Shown: positions 26,801-39,794 of the stretch, one piece after another
How the letters are laid out: every line of letters begins with the position of its first letter
Numbering within the stretch: the first letter of the stretch is position 1
NCBI RefSeq assembly: GCF_014898815.1
Contig: NW_026515544.1
Location: 2,356,001-2,420,000 of the forward strand
Direction of reading: 5' to 3'
Length of the DNA: 64,000 bases
From: Panonychus citri
Taxonomy: Eukaryota; Arthropoda; Arachnida; Trombidiformes; Tetranychidae
Notes under the pieces: model-generated
Told to the model about the DNA's origin: nothing
Seen by the model: the letters and a program-made list of their open reading frames with translations, nothing else
Database searches by the model: none
Made by a program: the position numbers and the translations under genes

Positions 26801-28664
26801 AATAAAAATATTTGTTATCAATTAATTTCTAAATGTAAACAGAGAGATAACAATTCAAATTTATAAATAAACGATGAGAAAAAAAAATATCAGCTGATAA
26901 CATCAACAATGGTGAAAAAATAGTAAATATTACTGATTAAATCACATTAGTGTTCATGTAACAACAATTAAGCAAATAAGGTAATTGATAATTTATCTTG
27001 ATCTAAAGGGGAAATTAAATGAAAAAAAAGTAACAATTAAAATTAAATAACGTCGGCGGATGAAGATGATAATGAAAATTATGAATTAAAACAACATTAT
27101 AAACAAATTGTATTTATATTTAAACTAATAATCAACGGTATCATTTACCTAAAGTGTAATCGTGAGTGAAATGACACATTTAATTCATTAATAATGTTTA
27201 AATACAATATAAAAAGTTGTTAAAATTAAAGATTATCATTATAATCAGGTCTCTCTCTAACTGTAATTTGTTTTAATCATCGAACATGATCAACATTCAT
27301 TTTATGCAGACGAAGGGAAAAAAAATAATAAACAAAATTGTCTCACCATCATGTTGATAAAAAAGATGATGATGATGATTGATAATAATCAGCTAACAAC
27401 AAGTCAACATACACAGTTAACTGTAAATTGAAAAATTAAACTGTCAACAACAATAAAAAAACAGTAACAGAAACAATCAGCTAAACAAAATAGTTAACGA
27501 AGTAATTAAACAACTAAACAAGAAAATTAGGTTAACGAAAAAAAAATCGAGTAAAGGTTATCCAATGTATGGATTAAATCGTTATCCATACAAATTAAAT
27601 CATTTTTTTCTTATTTTTTCTGATAATCTCTCTCGTATCTTTATCATTCATCTAAAATATTATTAACATCATTTAGATGCATGATTATAATGATGATTAT
27701 CATTTGAACAACAAGGGAAAACATCATTAGATTAATAATATTAATCAACTAATTTGTATGATGGACATTTTCAAATTTGTTGTAGATGTTTAAATTATTA
27801 CTACAATTAACTATTACAATTAAGGGGAATTGTTAACGACGAGAGCCTCGTATTCACAATCAACGAAAAAAAAAATAATATTCAAAGTGATTTAATTTAG
27901 CATTTAAATTGTAATCTAGATTTTTTTCTGATGGTAAATTTTATATTAATTTAGTCTGATGATGGTAAATGATGATAATGATTATGATGATGACATTTTC
28001 ATCTGAAATGTAATTTTTTTAATTTACTTGATTGTGATTATGATTAGCATGATACCACAAGATGTATTTTTAGCAATTAACTTTGAATTTATATTGTATA
28101 TTGTTTATTTAATCATCATTACATAATGATGATGATGATGTTGTTGATGATAATCCTAATCGTATATACGAAACTAATTTAGTTTCAATTCAAGACTCAA
28201 AAATGGAGCTTTGATTTATCATTAATCTTTTTGATTATGTTTCTCTCTCTCTCTCTCTATCAGTAGTACATTAATCATTACAATTAGTAAATCATACAAC
28301 AAGACATTAGATTGACATCTTTTTTAGCATGTCAAAATTTTAACTTGGAATAAATAACAATCAATGGAAATTGTTAACAATTAAGATGATTACTCTTCCA
28401 TTTGAATTACACTGTCGCTTCATTGATAATACTTGATATGTATTCTTTTGATTGTAAGAGCTGATTATTATTGTTAATAGTTAACTGGATGAAGTAAAAA
28501 GTTGATTAGTTGACGATGAAACATTTCCGTAGCTTTAAGGTTGATTTACATTTAGATATTAAATCAACCTCATCACTTGTGACCCTTTCAATTGAAAATC
28601 GGATATCATCAATTCATCAAATTCTTGTGAATTTCATGATGATGATAATAATCATTTGTAAGAA

Positions 28665-28729
<65 letters not shown>

Positions 28730-31387
28730 TTCATCATCATTATAATCATCATTAAAATGATTAGCATATAATCAAAATTAAATCTAACATGTTATGAAAA
28801 CGGATGACCATTAAAAGCAATACAGGAGGACTCATGGTCTTTCAATTGTAACAATTAAAAATCAAATAGTAATTTTCAAGATTAAGGTTGATGATTAGCT
28901 CAAGGTTGATATTGAATGTAAACTGACCACTTCTTTTAAATTGATCCAAACACATACACGTCAAGATTAACTTGAACAACAATTGAATGGATTGATAAAT
29001 TAACTGATTACTTAGAAAATGGTCAAATCACAATTAACTTTCCATCATCAACTTACTTTTAAATCTAGAGAGAGAGATATAAAGGTTACAGTGTAATGGA
29101 AATAGAGTAAACTAATTATATCAGAAAAGAATTAAAAAAATAGTTGATTTGATGATAGTGATGAAGGTAACAGTTGATTAAACTAATTAACTTGGAGTAA
29201 AAAACACAATTAAGTTTTGATTGTAACTAATTATTAAATTGAAACAACACACGTTCAAATGTAATTTGAATGTAAAAATCCAATTGATACTAGATGATGG
29301 TGAGTAATTATCACTAATCAACTTGCAATTAAAAAAAAGAGCAAATTTTTTGATTGTGATTAATTTACTATGACAAAATAAGGTATTATTATTGATAATT
29401 TTAATTGTTCAGGTTAATGATGGTGATAAGGTTATTATCAATTATCAAATAACTTGAGGTTACGAGGAAGTTAAATATTAATGAAAAATTGAATAATTGT
29501 AATGATTTAAGGAGAGTAAGAAAAAGGGTTTGTGGTCAAACAATCAATACAAATCAACTTCCTGATTAAATGTTTACAAATTAATTGTTTAGGTGAGAAA
29601 TTAAATTATCATCAACTAGAACTATCAATTATTGAAATGTAATAGTAAATGAATAATAATTGTAATCATGATAATCGTAAATTTGATTGAATATAATTGG
29701 ATTGATTAGTTGGGTTGGTAAGATAAACAAATATAATTTAGTTAAATTGTAAGCTCGTGATGATCAATTTGATTAATATTTAATCATGTTAGTAAAAGAA
29801 ATATAATAATTTATACAATTAAATATCGTTCAATGAAAAATCATAATCAACATAAACACTCAGTTGGTGTTTTCAACCAATTGTTTGATTGTTTCTCTAT
29901 CTCTCTGTTTGATTGTTTACTTGAGATGTAATTTAATTTTAATTTAATTTGATTCAATGGTTCATGAACTTGATTCTAAGAGTATATATAAATTGTCATT
30001 GATGACCAATCAATCAATCAACTAAATCAATTGTTATACACAAAAAAAAGGTTGACACTTGAAACTAAACAAAAGTGTAAAGGTTATAAGACTTACATGT
30101 TAGGCTTAGGTGGGATCGCTGGTTTAACTAAAGGTCGGGTTCGGGGTTTTGGACTTGGCACTGAACATTGACCTGAAGAGGTTTCTGAAGATGCTTCACA
30201 TCCGTTAAGAAGTTTTCGCTTCTTCCGGTTTAATTCTCTCATGATATATTCTTTGGTCACTTCAACTGAAAGTTGATGTGGACTATGATGATGATGATGA
30301 TGATGATTATTGTTATTGTGGTGACACTGGTGATGATGATTATGAGAATCACGATAATGATGATGATTTAGATCAGAATCGTTATCATGAGAGTTTCGCT
30401 TCTTTTCATCTAACGAGTAACCATCAAAGTGTAATGAGCTAAGGTCACTTCGGTCATCGCCACTGTTTGACCGTGTCGAACCATTCATACCTCCAATACC
30501 GGAAGATGATTTATCACTTGCACTTGATCCTCGACGACGTTCAGGAGGTATTTCATAGAAACACGTTGAACTGTTCTCAGAGGAACCACCGTAACTAGAT
30601 GTTGATGGTGTCTCCGAAATGGCCTCATATGTGTTATCATATGTTATTGCTGATCCATGGATAATATTTTCACTTTTTTCCACATTCTCATTAACCCGAT
30701 TTTTCAGCTGATGAGATGACCTACAGTCGCTTTTACCATTTAATGAATAACTTTCACATTTCCCATTTAAACGGTCATTCTCTTCATCTTCATCATCATC
30801 CTCATCTTCTTCATCGTCATCGTCGTCGTTTAAATCGTAATCATCGTTATCACAGTTTCCATTGGCTCTAGCACTCAATCCATCGGTACCATCGTCTGAA
30901 CAAGATTCATCGAAATCAGATCCCCAACTAACATATTCATCGTCATCATCCGTTGTTACCTGATAAGCTGTAAATACAAACATAAAAAGAGGAAGAGAGA
31001 TTAATTAGTATCATCATTAATTGTAAACAAACACCAATTAAAAGTCGTATCTAATTATATCATCATAATTAGTCAACAATAATCTTTAATTACAAATGAT
31101 AAACCTAAACATTAAACAACGTTTTCGTAACCTAATCATAGGAGAGATGCAACTGATTATCGACGGTGGAAAAATCTATTGGTTGATTGATAAATTTACT
31201 TTAATCAGTTAAAGAAAACAAAAAATTAACTAATCATGATTGTAAAATGATCGGATTAAGACAGAGAAAGAGAGAGAGAGAAGGAAGAAAAAAAACGAAA
31301 CTCACCTTTTGTTTTCTTCCTAATGAATTCCATTAGCAAGAGAGAAATTTTCTTCTCTTTTTTTCTCATCTTTCTAATCATCATCAT
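21036..31387 (-). CDS. SH2-domain adaptor, SLP-76/BLNK-like, four coding exons
   Basis: Exons on the minus strand are 31306-31387, 30097-30967, 24799-26785 and 21036-21200, with matching GT..AG phases, giving about 1034 residues. The start is uncertain: in-frame ATGs lie at 31387, 31369 and 31333, and the longest is given. The N-terminal part is acidic (DDDDEY, poly-D/E) with tyrosines in short contexts such as YEAI and FYEIP. The middle is disordered, with proline-rich stretches (PPPPPVPKSPPP, KPAIPPKP), YETP and long Ser, Asn and His runs. The C-terminus is one SH2 domain beginning YSWFHGLERD, with the phosphotyrosine-binding arginine in GSYLVRPSK. The domain crosses the last intron and ends FATVPALIRFHQKEPILL. 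The SH2 pattern NPLTLSILNHGKVFHLNI followed by LGKEKD resembles SLP-76/BLNK/CLNK rather than Grb2-type domains. YxxP sites, proline-rich motifs and a C-terminal SH2 suit an adaptor downstream of a Syk/Shark-type kinase. The subfamily call is an inference; the SH2 call is firm. Confidence 0.85.
21201..24798. other. Last intron of SH2 adaptor gene
   Basis: This 3.6-kb intron falls inside the SH2 domain. It contains a (GA)n tract at 23821-23868 and a short GC-richer, coding-like patch on the plus strand at about 23275-23400. That patch ends in a GTAAAA donor-like site but has no recognisable homology. Confidence 0.55.
23821..23868. repeat. (GA)n microsatellite
   Basis: About 48 bases of pure GA repeat in the last intron of the SH2 adaptor gene. 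Confidence 0.95.
26786..30096. other. Middle intron of SH2 adaptor gene
   Basis: 3.3 kb of AT-rich intron with a long pure (GA)n tract at 28668-28727. No nested gene was recognised. Confidence 0.55.
28668..28727. repeat. (GA)n microsatellite
   Basis: About 60 bases of pure GA repeat in the middle intron of the SH2 adaptor gene. Confidence 0.95.
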
Positions 31388-34300
31388 CACCAATTCCTTT
31401 CTGCTTTTGGCAAATAAATCCAATATTATCCAGTGAGAAGATTGATTAATTGATTAATTCCTTTCCAATCATTGGTAATCTCACATGTGGATCGAAAGGC
31501 ACCGAAAACACTTTACACAATCGACAATTTCACCTAATTTCAAATAAATAGAACTCACAGTAAATAATAAACAATAATAATGTTCACCTTTTCTGAGCAA
31601 CTGAAAGGCAGACAGTGAATGAGAAAATTGGAAGAAAAAAGAGAGAGGGAGATGGAGAGAGAAAAAAATAAACAGAAAACTTGAATCTCTCTCTCTCTCT
31701 CCCGCTCTCCCTCTCTCTTTCTTCCTCCGCCATTTTCCCTCTTTCTTTCCTTTTCTCTCTCTTCCTCTCATCCACCAAAAATTAAGACTCCTCCCTTAGG
31801 TTTAGTTTACTTTTTTTTCCCGGTTCTTTCTCTTTCTTTTCTCTTTCTTTTATCATCTCTTATCTTCTCTTTCTTTTTATCTTAATTTCACCTTCTTTTC
31901 TCTCTCTCACACATTATCATCATTATCATCTCCTTGCATTTCTCTTGCCAGCTTGGCAAGAGAGTGGAAATCATATAAATATACATTTCTTTTTCTGTCT
32001 AATCATCACCAATTCCTTTGGAATCCAATATATTGTTTATTCACCAAAGTTTACAACCGATTATCACAAATCACAATTCCTTAAGTATTAACAACAACAG
32101 CAACAATTAAGGTTAAAGTTACAATGAAATTTTAGACCCGACGAAATAAATAACTCAAAATATTATTTACTTTATGCTCAGGTAACAACAACAACAACAA
32201 GAACAAGGTAGCAGTTAAATGCGGTCAAGGTTCAATTGTAAGTCCAATGACCATGTTAACAAAAGTGATTATCATCATTGATGAGGAAAAGTCAGGAAAA
32301 ACTGAGAAGTGGAAAAATGAAATTCTTATGATAAACTTTGAACTTTAGTCTTTCTCATGAAAAAGTAAACAAAATAATATCAATCAAGATAATCTTCAAG
32401 TTTTTCATTTTCTTCAGCATTTGTTGAAATGCTTAAAACATTAGCGAGATAATAATTATCATTATCATCTTCATCTTACTTAATTAAACTTTCTCTTCTT
32501 TTTCTCTTCTCTCTGTTTCATCTGAATTAGAAAAATTAACTTGCAATTACAAGGTAATGGCCGATATTATCCATGGTTAATTTTTCTTCTTCGATCAATT
32601 TATCAAGTCGATTGAATCATTATCTAGATTTTTATCCTTCCCATGAATCGCCATTGATTTGAAGACATTCAAGGATAACTCGAGTAATATCAATTGAAAG
32701 GAGAACTTGTTTCACAGAATGAATTCATCATGTTGATTTTACAAGAATTAACTAAGTCTATGTTTGTATCAATAATCAAATTAACCCACAATCCCAAATC
32801 AACAACATCTCCTCCCAATTTTTTTTATTTTCCTTTCACAATCAAGGTAATTGTAAAAAAAACTCACTAATCCAGTTATAGAGATTAATTTCACTTTAAA
32901 ATCCCACCTTTAAAAATTTTAAAAACACAACAATTAACTCAATCTAATGATTATAACATAAATGTTTAATCAAATCCCTTTGTCCGAAACTTTTAACTTG
33001 ATTGTTGTTTCAACGACAAGGATAAAAAGTTAAATTGTCTTTAAGGTTTCAAATTGTGGCTAATTAATTGTATTTACATGATGAAACTGTAATTATCTGA
33101 ACTTGAAATGTAACTGAATAGGTGAAGATTTTGATACAATTTAAATTGTAATCAGAAATGAGAAATAAATATTACAATCATTTAAGTATTACAACTTACA
33201 AAAGGATGTTGATTGGAAAAAGTTTCTTTAACTTCCGGATCATTTTGAGATGATGGTCAAGCTAATGAGGAGGTGGATGAATATGAAGATGATTCCAGAT
33301 CTCATCTTTACCATGTAATCAGTTGAGAATAGCAATGAATTTGATTGTTGAACATTTTTTTCTCATCATAATAGAGAAAAGAACTTTTTTTCCTGCAAAA
33401 ATATTGTTACTCTTATTTGGTCAAGGTAAGATTGAAGAAAATAAAGAAAAACATTCTCAATTCTAATCTCTCTTCCTAATCATCATCATCATCATCATCA
33501 TCTTGTTTTCCTGTAAAAATCACGCTGATTTTTCGTGTCTAAAGAGCAAACAATAAGACGATGATTAAAATAACTGTAAGAAACCATCAAGCTGATTCCA
33601 TTTCTTGACCATAATTACATAATAATAATCATGATGAGTAAAAGATGATGATTAACATGTTAATCATCACCATCAATGAACCCGGAATGAGAAAACTACA
33701 AGAAAATCTCATTGATCATTAAAATCAATCATCTTCATCTTTGTATATCTTTTTTCATCATCATTCATTAACCATAACCAATTGATGGAAAAGGAAAGAG
33801 AAGAAAAAAAAAATCTCAAACTCATCACATTTCATCATCTTTTTCATCTTCACCAACTAATCAATAACAATATGACAAAGGACATCACCATGAACATGAT
33901 AAGTAAACAATAAACTTGAGTAAATCAGTAAAACTTTTAATTACCTCAACAACAATTTGCCAACAACAAGACTTATCCCCTTTGATTAACTTTTGATTAT
34001 GTTGATTGTGAATTAAACTCAGTGAACATTTTCTCTCTCTCTCAATAATCTTCATCATCTTCATCATCATCATCCATCTTCCGTAGACCGTGATATTAAG
34101 TGAATTCTTGAATTTATCATCTTCCTAATCATCCTGATCAACAGTCTTCCTATTAATTAAAATATTACCTGTAAGGTAAAATCTTCAATAACATCAACGT
34201 GAATCCTTTTAATTGTCAACATGCATTAACATGCTGATAAAATTAATTGCAATCATTTTTTTCTAGCAATCAACACGGTTCAAAGGTAATTTAGGAGAGA

Positions 34301-37180
34301 GAGAAAGAAACAATTTAACTAAAAGTTGATTGTGATAATCATCACTTTTAATCAAGGTTAATCTCTTTCCTTAATTGTTGTTCACTTCCAATCAACCGAT
34401 TAACAAGACAACTTGCTCAACATTGTAGGTTTTAAATTGACAATTTACAGTTAATCATTTTGTGTATAAACAGGGAAGGTAATCAACTTTTACAAAATGA
34501 GTTAATTGTTATGATTAACTAATAATTATTTAGATACAATCATAAAGACCATAAAAATTTAATTGGTAATAACAATTAAGCTGTGAGTTTGTTGATTAAT
34601 TAACTTATCATTAAGACCTTCAACAATTAAATTAGTCTGAAGCAGCTAATTCATTAACTGTGATTTCAATGATTAACTAATTTCTTTTTTTTTCCAATAA
34701 TCAATTCTCACAATTAAATCAGTTTATCTCCTTGAACTTATTTAATCGTTATTACTATTGGTTGATGATTGAGATTGTGTAAGATTTAATTAAACCATTA
34801 AACTGGTTGCAATGTACTCATCATGATTATCTAATTGTAATTAACCTCTTTGGCTATTTAGCTGTTGGTGATTAAATTTCATTGGAAATTATTGAACGTT
34901 AATCATGATTAAGATTAACAATTAACCTTTAACCTTGGTTGATGTTACTGATTAATTGCAATTAAATTTAATGAAAAATTTATTCCTGGAATCAATTTAA
35001 AAATTGATGATCAAAAATAAAGAAATTATTTTTGAATCAACTCTCAAATCGTTAGTTTATTATTAACAACATCTGATCAGTTGATTGTTAATAATTAAGA
35101 GTAGAAATCAATGCATATCATTAACGATGATTAAATTTTACGATAATTGATTGTTAAAAATAACAAAACTGTTACTTTAACTAATGAAATAATCAACAAG
35201 GTCAAGGGTTAATTCAGGTAAAAGTTGTGAGATTTGAACCCAGAGTTAATTAAGTGGATAGGATTGGAATTGTTGATTAGGTTGATTGGATTAGAATAAT
35301 AAATTTCCATAATTCTATGAGCTCATTCATTGAACTAATCACAGGGAAAAAACAATAAGAGTTTTTCTCATTCTTATTGTTAATTCTTCCTGGTAATTCA
35401 TTTGTTTACAACAAGTTCATAACCTTAACCAATTGATCAACTTATTGGCAACAATTTAACCACAACAACAATGATTAAACAATAATCAACAATCAAAGTG
35501 AAGCCAAAGAGTGAAGATTCTGATGAAAATGGGTCATCATCTTCATCTATTTTGTCAATTTACTATTTAGTTCCGGGAAATTTAATCATGTAAATCAGTT
35601 TTCGTCTCTACTGATTAACTTATCATAAATACAAATAATGTAACTAATTCATTTATCTATCATTCAGTGGGAAAGATGACACAATCAACTTAATTATCAA
35701 GCTAATTTGATGGTTAAAATTAGTTTAAATTATAAGATATATTTCCTGTGTTCGTCAATTCAATGAATAGATTGAATAAACAATTAATTTAACTGTATCA
35801 AAATTGGAAATACAATCAAATAAATGTCGTTGATTTTTACGATTATATTTTCTTGGATCAATCAACAGGTAGTTTCACTTCCGTTTAGGTTTAATTAAAA
35901 GTTTTTTTCGAATAAATTAAAAGCATTTCAATCGTTATTTTAGTAAATTGAATGTTGACAAAAAAATAAGGAGCAAATAGATTAATATATTTCACTAATC
36001 TATTTGATTATCTAATAAAATCATTTTTATTTTTATATATTGTTTTTCTTTCATCTGACTTACTGCTCTTCCTTGTTTATCATTAGCTTTTCAGTTTCTC
36101 TATCATCATCATCAGCGTCATTTTTATTTGATGATGATGGTGATGATGATGTTGAAATAAAAGTATAGAATTGAAGAAAAAAATTGTTAACCTTAAAGGT
36201 TTTACAAGAAAATGTCTTAATCTTAATCTTTTTTTTCTCAAGAAATTGAGATAAGATTAAGATATGACAAGTTATATCAATGAATGAGGCTCATCATCAT
36301 CTAAGATTTTCTCGTGGTGGTTTTTTTATCCTTTTCTTTCTTCCTCCTCCTCCATCATGCTCATCATTATCTTCATCAGGATGTGAATTGAAGTTAAATT
36401 TCATGATAAACATTATAATGAAGATGAAGATGATTATGATGGTCAGAGAATCGGAGGCTCTCTTTTTTTATCTTCTCTTCATCATGATACCTCTTATTCT
36501 TTATCCTCTTTCTTAATCCGGAATTATTGATTATCCTCACCTCCTCTGAAAAATGGTTCAATCAAAATAAGAGAATAGACAATCAACGAATGAAATCTGA
36601 GAAGAAAAAAAAGAGAACAATTTTTATCATTTCAACAGAACGAATTACCTGTATTATTATTATTATTATTTTAACAGTTTTGTTTCAAACTAAATCAACT
36701 GATTAAACGATTAAACGATTATGTACAAAAACTACTGTTTCAAATTATTATTAATAACAATTTATTACCTGAAAAAAAGGATCACTAATTTTAATGGATC
36801 TCAATCTAAAATGGTAATGAGTAGGAAAAAGAAATTCATTTTGAATCAAAAATACTCAGGAAAAGAGAGAAAGAGAGAGGAAACAGATGAAGAAGATTCA
36901 TTTGGTGATAATGATATAATTCCAATCAAACGATGAAAATGTTAGATTTCTAACTTCTAAATCGGGAATTAAATCCTCTTCTATCTTGCGGGTTAGTAAA
37001 TAAAATAGAAAGAAATTAATTAAAATAACAATCAACGAAATGTAATATTTGAATGTTGATTTAAATTAATTTACCTGATTGGGCATATAATTTTCATCAA
37101 TTCCTATTAACTTTCACCTCTCTTTTTTATAATAAACAAATAGCTCATTATCTTCACCAATTTAGACTTGATCATGTTCA
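31388..37180. other. Upstream region of SH2 adaptor, no gene recognised
   Basis: 5.8 kb of AT-rich sequence. The part next to 31388 should hold the promoter and 5' UTR of the SH2 adaptor. A perfect 10-bp inverted repeat lies at 31941-31963. Pyrimidine-rich tracts occur around 31680-31920. Nothing coding was recognised on either strand up to the transposon block. Confidence 0.45.
31941..31963. promoter_or_regulatory. Perfect 10-bp palindrome upstream of SH2 adaptor
   Basis: TCTCTTGCCA, a three-base spacer GCT, then TGGCAAGAGA: a perfect inverted repeat about 550 bases upstream of the first coding exon of the minus-strand adaptor. It could be a dimeric transcription-factor site or simple chance. 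No factor is assigned. Confidence 0.3.
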
Positions 37181-37200
37181 TCTCTCTCTCTCTCTCTCTT

Positions 37201-37463
37201 AATAACTTTGGCCAGGTACTGAAACTGGTTTAGTACCTGGCCAGATCACCTTGTCTTCCCCTACAATGTTTCCCCTTTCTCTCTCTTCATCTTTTCTCTC
37301 CGCCATTTTGATGGCAGTTGAGTTGGCACCTTTACGGTGTCCAATTCTCCTGAGTTCTGTCTCATTTATATTATTAACACTGAAAATTAAAAAGTTCATT
37401 AATTAATATTGATTGTTTAGTTCACATTGATTGTACACTTTAAGTGATCGAGTAACCTTTCCA
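37201..37463 (+). repeat. LTR1, 5'-truncated, diverged subfamily
   Basis: Shares the 5' hairpin (37209-37243, one G-T pair), the CT-rich block, the CCATTTT core and the GTTGGCACCTTTACGGTG box with the other LTRs, then diverges. Its first bases merge into a (CT)n tract. It ends in CA, followed by ATTT and a primer-binding site at 37468. Confidence 0.75.
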
Positions 37464-37467
37464 ATTT

Positions 37468-37485
37468 TGGTGACCCGGACGTGAT
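37468..37485 (+). other. Primer-binding site after LTR1
   Basis: TGGTGACCCGGACGTGAT follows the LTR end after ATTT. It matches the complement of the 3' end of a eukaryotic tRNA-Trp, as I recall that sequence, with one difference. Only about 35 bases separate the start of this PBS from the start of LTR2, so nearly all of this element's internal region has been lost. Confidence 0.6.
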
Positions 37486-37502
37486 TTGTGTAATACGTGA
37501 CG

Positions 37503-37869
37503 TGTAATAACAACTTTAGCCAGGTACTAAAACTGGTTTAGTACCTGGCTAAACCACCTCAACTTCCCCTTTAATTTTTCCCCTTCTCTCTCTTCCTTTT
37601 TCCTTTCCACCATTTTGTTAGGGAATCACTGGAGTTGGCACCTTTACGGTGTTCAATTCACCACCTTATTTTGTCTTATTTAAGGTTCTAATAGTTATTA
37701 AATTAATCATAATAATCATCATAATTTTGACTATCAATGTTTACGTAATTTGTTATAAAGTCGTGATTACAATTTAAGTAAATAATTAACTCGGAAATTT
37801 GAACTAGATTCAATGGTGAATGAATTAATGTAATAAATCAATAAGTGATTCAATTGATCTTGGAAAACA
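37503..37869 (+). repeat. LTR2 (367 bp)
   Basis: Begins TGTAATAACAAC and ends AAAACA. It has a perfect 17-bp hairpin at 37515-37553 in which one G-C pair of LTR3 is replaced by A-T. The U5-side half differs strongly from LTR3/4 although it sits 5' of a nearly identical internal region, which indicates recombination between subfamilies. Confidence 0.8.
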
Positions 37870-37870
37870 A

Positions 37871-37890
37871 TGGTGACCCTCGGACGTGAT
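37871..37890 (+). other. Primer-binding site of capsid-only copy 1
   Basis: TGGTGACCCTCGGACGTGAT begins one base after LTR2. Compared with the site of copy 2 it carries a two-base insertion, which should weaken pairing with tRNA-Trp. Confidence 0.6.
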
Positions 37891-38555
37891 AGTCAATCAG
37901 TTACATTTGTCCAGAAAAATGAATTGTCTTGTCTGTGACCTTCACCTGTGAAATTGATGCCGTTTAATGTTTTCAAACGATAAATTTATGTATTGCCATT
38001 TTCTGAGATTCGTTCTTTTTAATATTGAATGAATAAGTTTCTGTTTGAATCATCGTTAGATTATTTCTTATTGCCGTTTCAGTTTCACGGTTATTTTTTT
38101 TTCTTCATTTCCTCTCAGTTTAGATAACATAAATTGAATGACAATGTTATAAGAATCACAAGATTATAATAAGTTACAAAAATCGTCTCATTGTTTAGTA
38201 AAATCAAGTAGAAATCGATTCTAGCCATTAATCGTTTTTTTTAATCGTTACATGAATAAACGAGTAAAACCTGTTTGTCCAATGATATTGAGTTAACTCG
38301 TATTAAGAATATAATAACAAATTTGAGAGGTAAACGAACAAGTTTTTTTTTTTGTTTACTGGATTACTTTTTAAACCCTTTTCTAAAACCTGTTTATTAC
38401 AATAAGTATCTTTGAAACAATTAGTGAGAAAAGAACCTGAATACACTCTACAAAAAATTTAATCACAGAAGAAATTGTTTTGCTTAGTACTTTCGTTCAA
38501 TCTGAACATTTCGGCAGACTAAATTGCTAGAATAGTAAGCATCAACTTTGTCATT

Positions 38556-39385
38556 TAGTTAATTTCGATTCAACATTTGGTTAAATTTGTACGATAATTT
38601 AGTTATTAATTATCATCTTCGTCAATTGGAAAACTACGATTCAACATTTGGTTAATTTCATTTAACAATTCGTTTACTGCTATTGGTAAACTAGTTATTG
38701 TTTATCATTTTCGTCATTTGGTCAACTTCATGCAAATTCGTTTGATAAACTAGTTATTGTTTATCACTTTCGTCATTTGGTCAACTTCGTTTGAATTCGT
38801 TTGATAAACTAGTTATTAATTATCATCTTCGTCATTTGGTTAAAATTCGCTTGATAATTTAGTTATTAATTATCATCTTCGTCATCTGGTTGATTGCGAT
38901 TCAACATTTGGTTAAAATTCGATTGATAATTGAGTTATTGATTATCATCATCGTCATTTGATAAATTTCGTTCATTATTTGGTTAAAATTCGATTGATAA
39001 TTTAGTTATTAATTATCATCTTCGTCATTTGGTAAAATTTCGTTCAACATTTGGTTAAAATTCGATTGATAATTGAGTTATTAATTATCATCTTCGTCAT
39101 TTGATAAATTTCGTTCAACATTTGGTTATAATTCGATTGATAATTTAGTTATTAATTATCATCTTCGTCATTTGATAAATTTCGTTCAACATTTGGTTTA
39201 AAATTCGATTGATAATTTAGTTATTAATTATCATCTTTGTCATCTGGCTAAAATTCGATTGATAGTTTATTTATTAATTATCATCTTCGTCCTTTAGTTA
39301 ATTACGTTCAACAATTCGTTTAATTCTATTGGTAAACTAGTTATTGTTTATCAACTTCGTCGATTGGTAAATTTCGTCAAAATTT
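38556..39385 (+). repeat. Minisatellite leader, ~71-bp units (copy 1)
   Basis: About eleven degenerate units of 71-72 bp, for example with starts at 39061, 39132 and 39204. Their core reads ATTGATAATTTAGTTATTA, followed by TCATCTTCGTCATTTG. The array lies between the primer-binding site and the capsid ORF and has no coding potential. Similar units occur in the leader of the autonomous element at 45671-46490. Confidence 0.85.
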
Positions 39386-39794
39386 GATTGCCTAATTTGG
39401 AGTTCTTTTGTTTATTTTGTTTTCTACTCATTGATTCGATTGTCCGTTGTCCCAAGAATCTGTGAAACTTTTGGTCTTTGGTTAATTGAGTTAACCGTTC
39501 GTTTCAAGATTTGTTGGTTCGTTTTTTTGGATTTAATAGTCAATTTGTTGTGGAAATTTGTCATAACAGAAAAATTTTGTATTTGATTCTTTGGATAATC
39601 TAGTTATTGATTATCATTTAGTTATAATTTGTTATTTTGATAATTTGTCGTTCAAGTAGCTGATTCGATTGTCCGTTGTTCCAGGGTCTGTGAAACTTTT
39701 GTCTTTTTGGTTAATTAAGTTAGCCGTTCGTTTCAAGATCGCTGGTTCGTTTGTGTTGGATTCAATAGTCAGTCTACATTAAAAAAAATTCTTA

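Noticed and set aside
28510..28755. ORF through the (GA)n tract
   Set aside because: Arg-Glu run created by the microsatellite in an intron.
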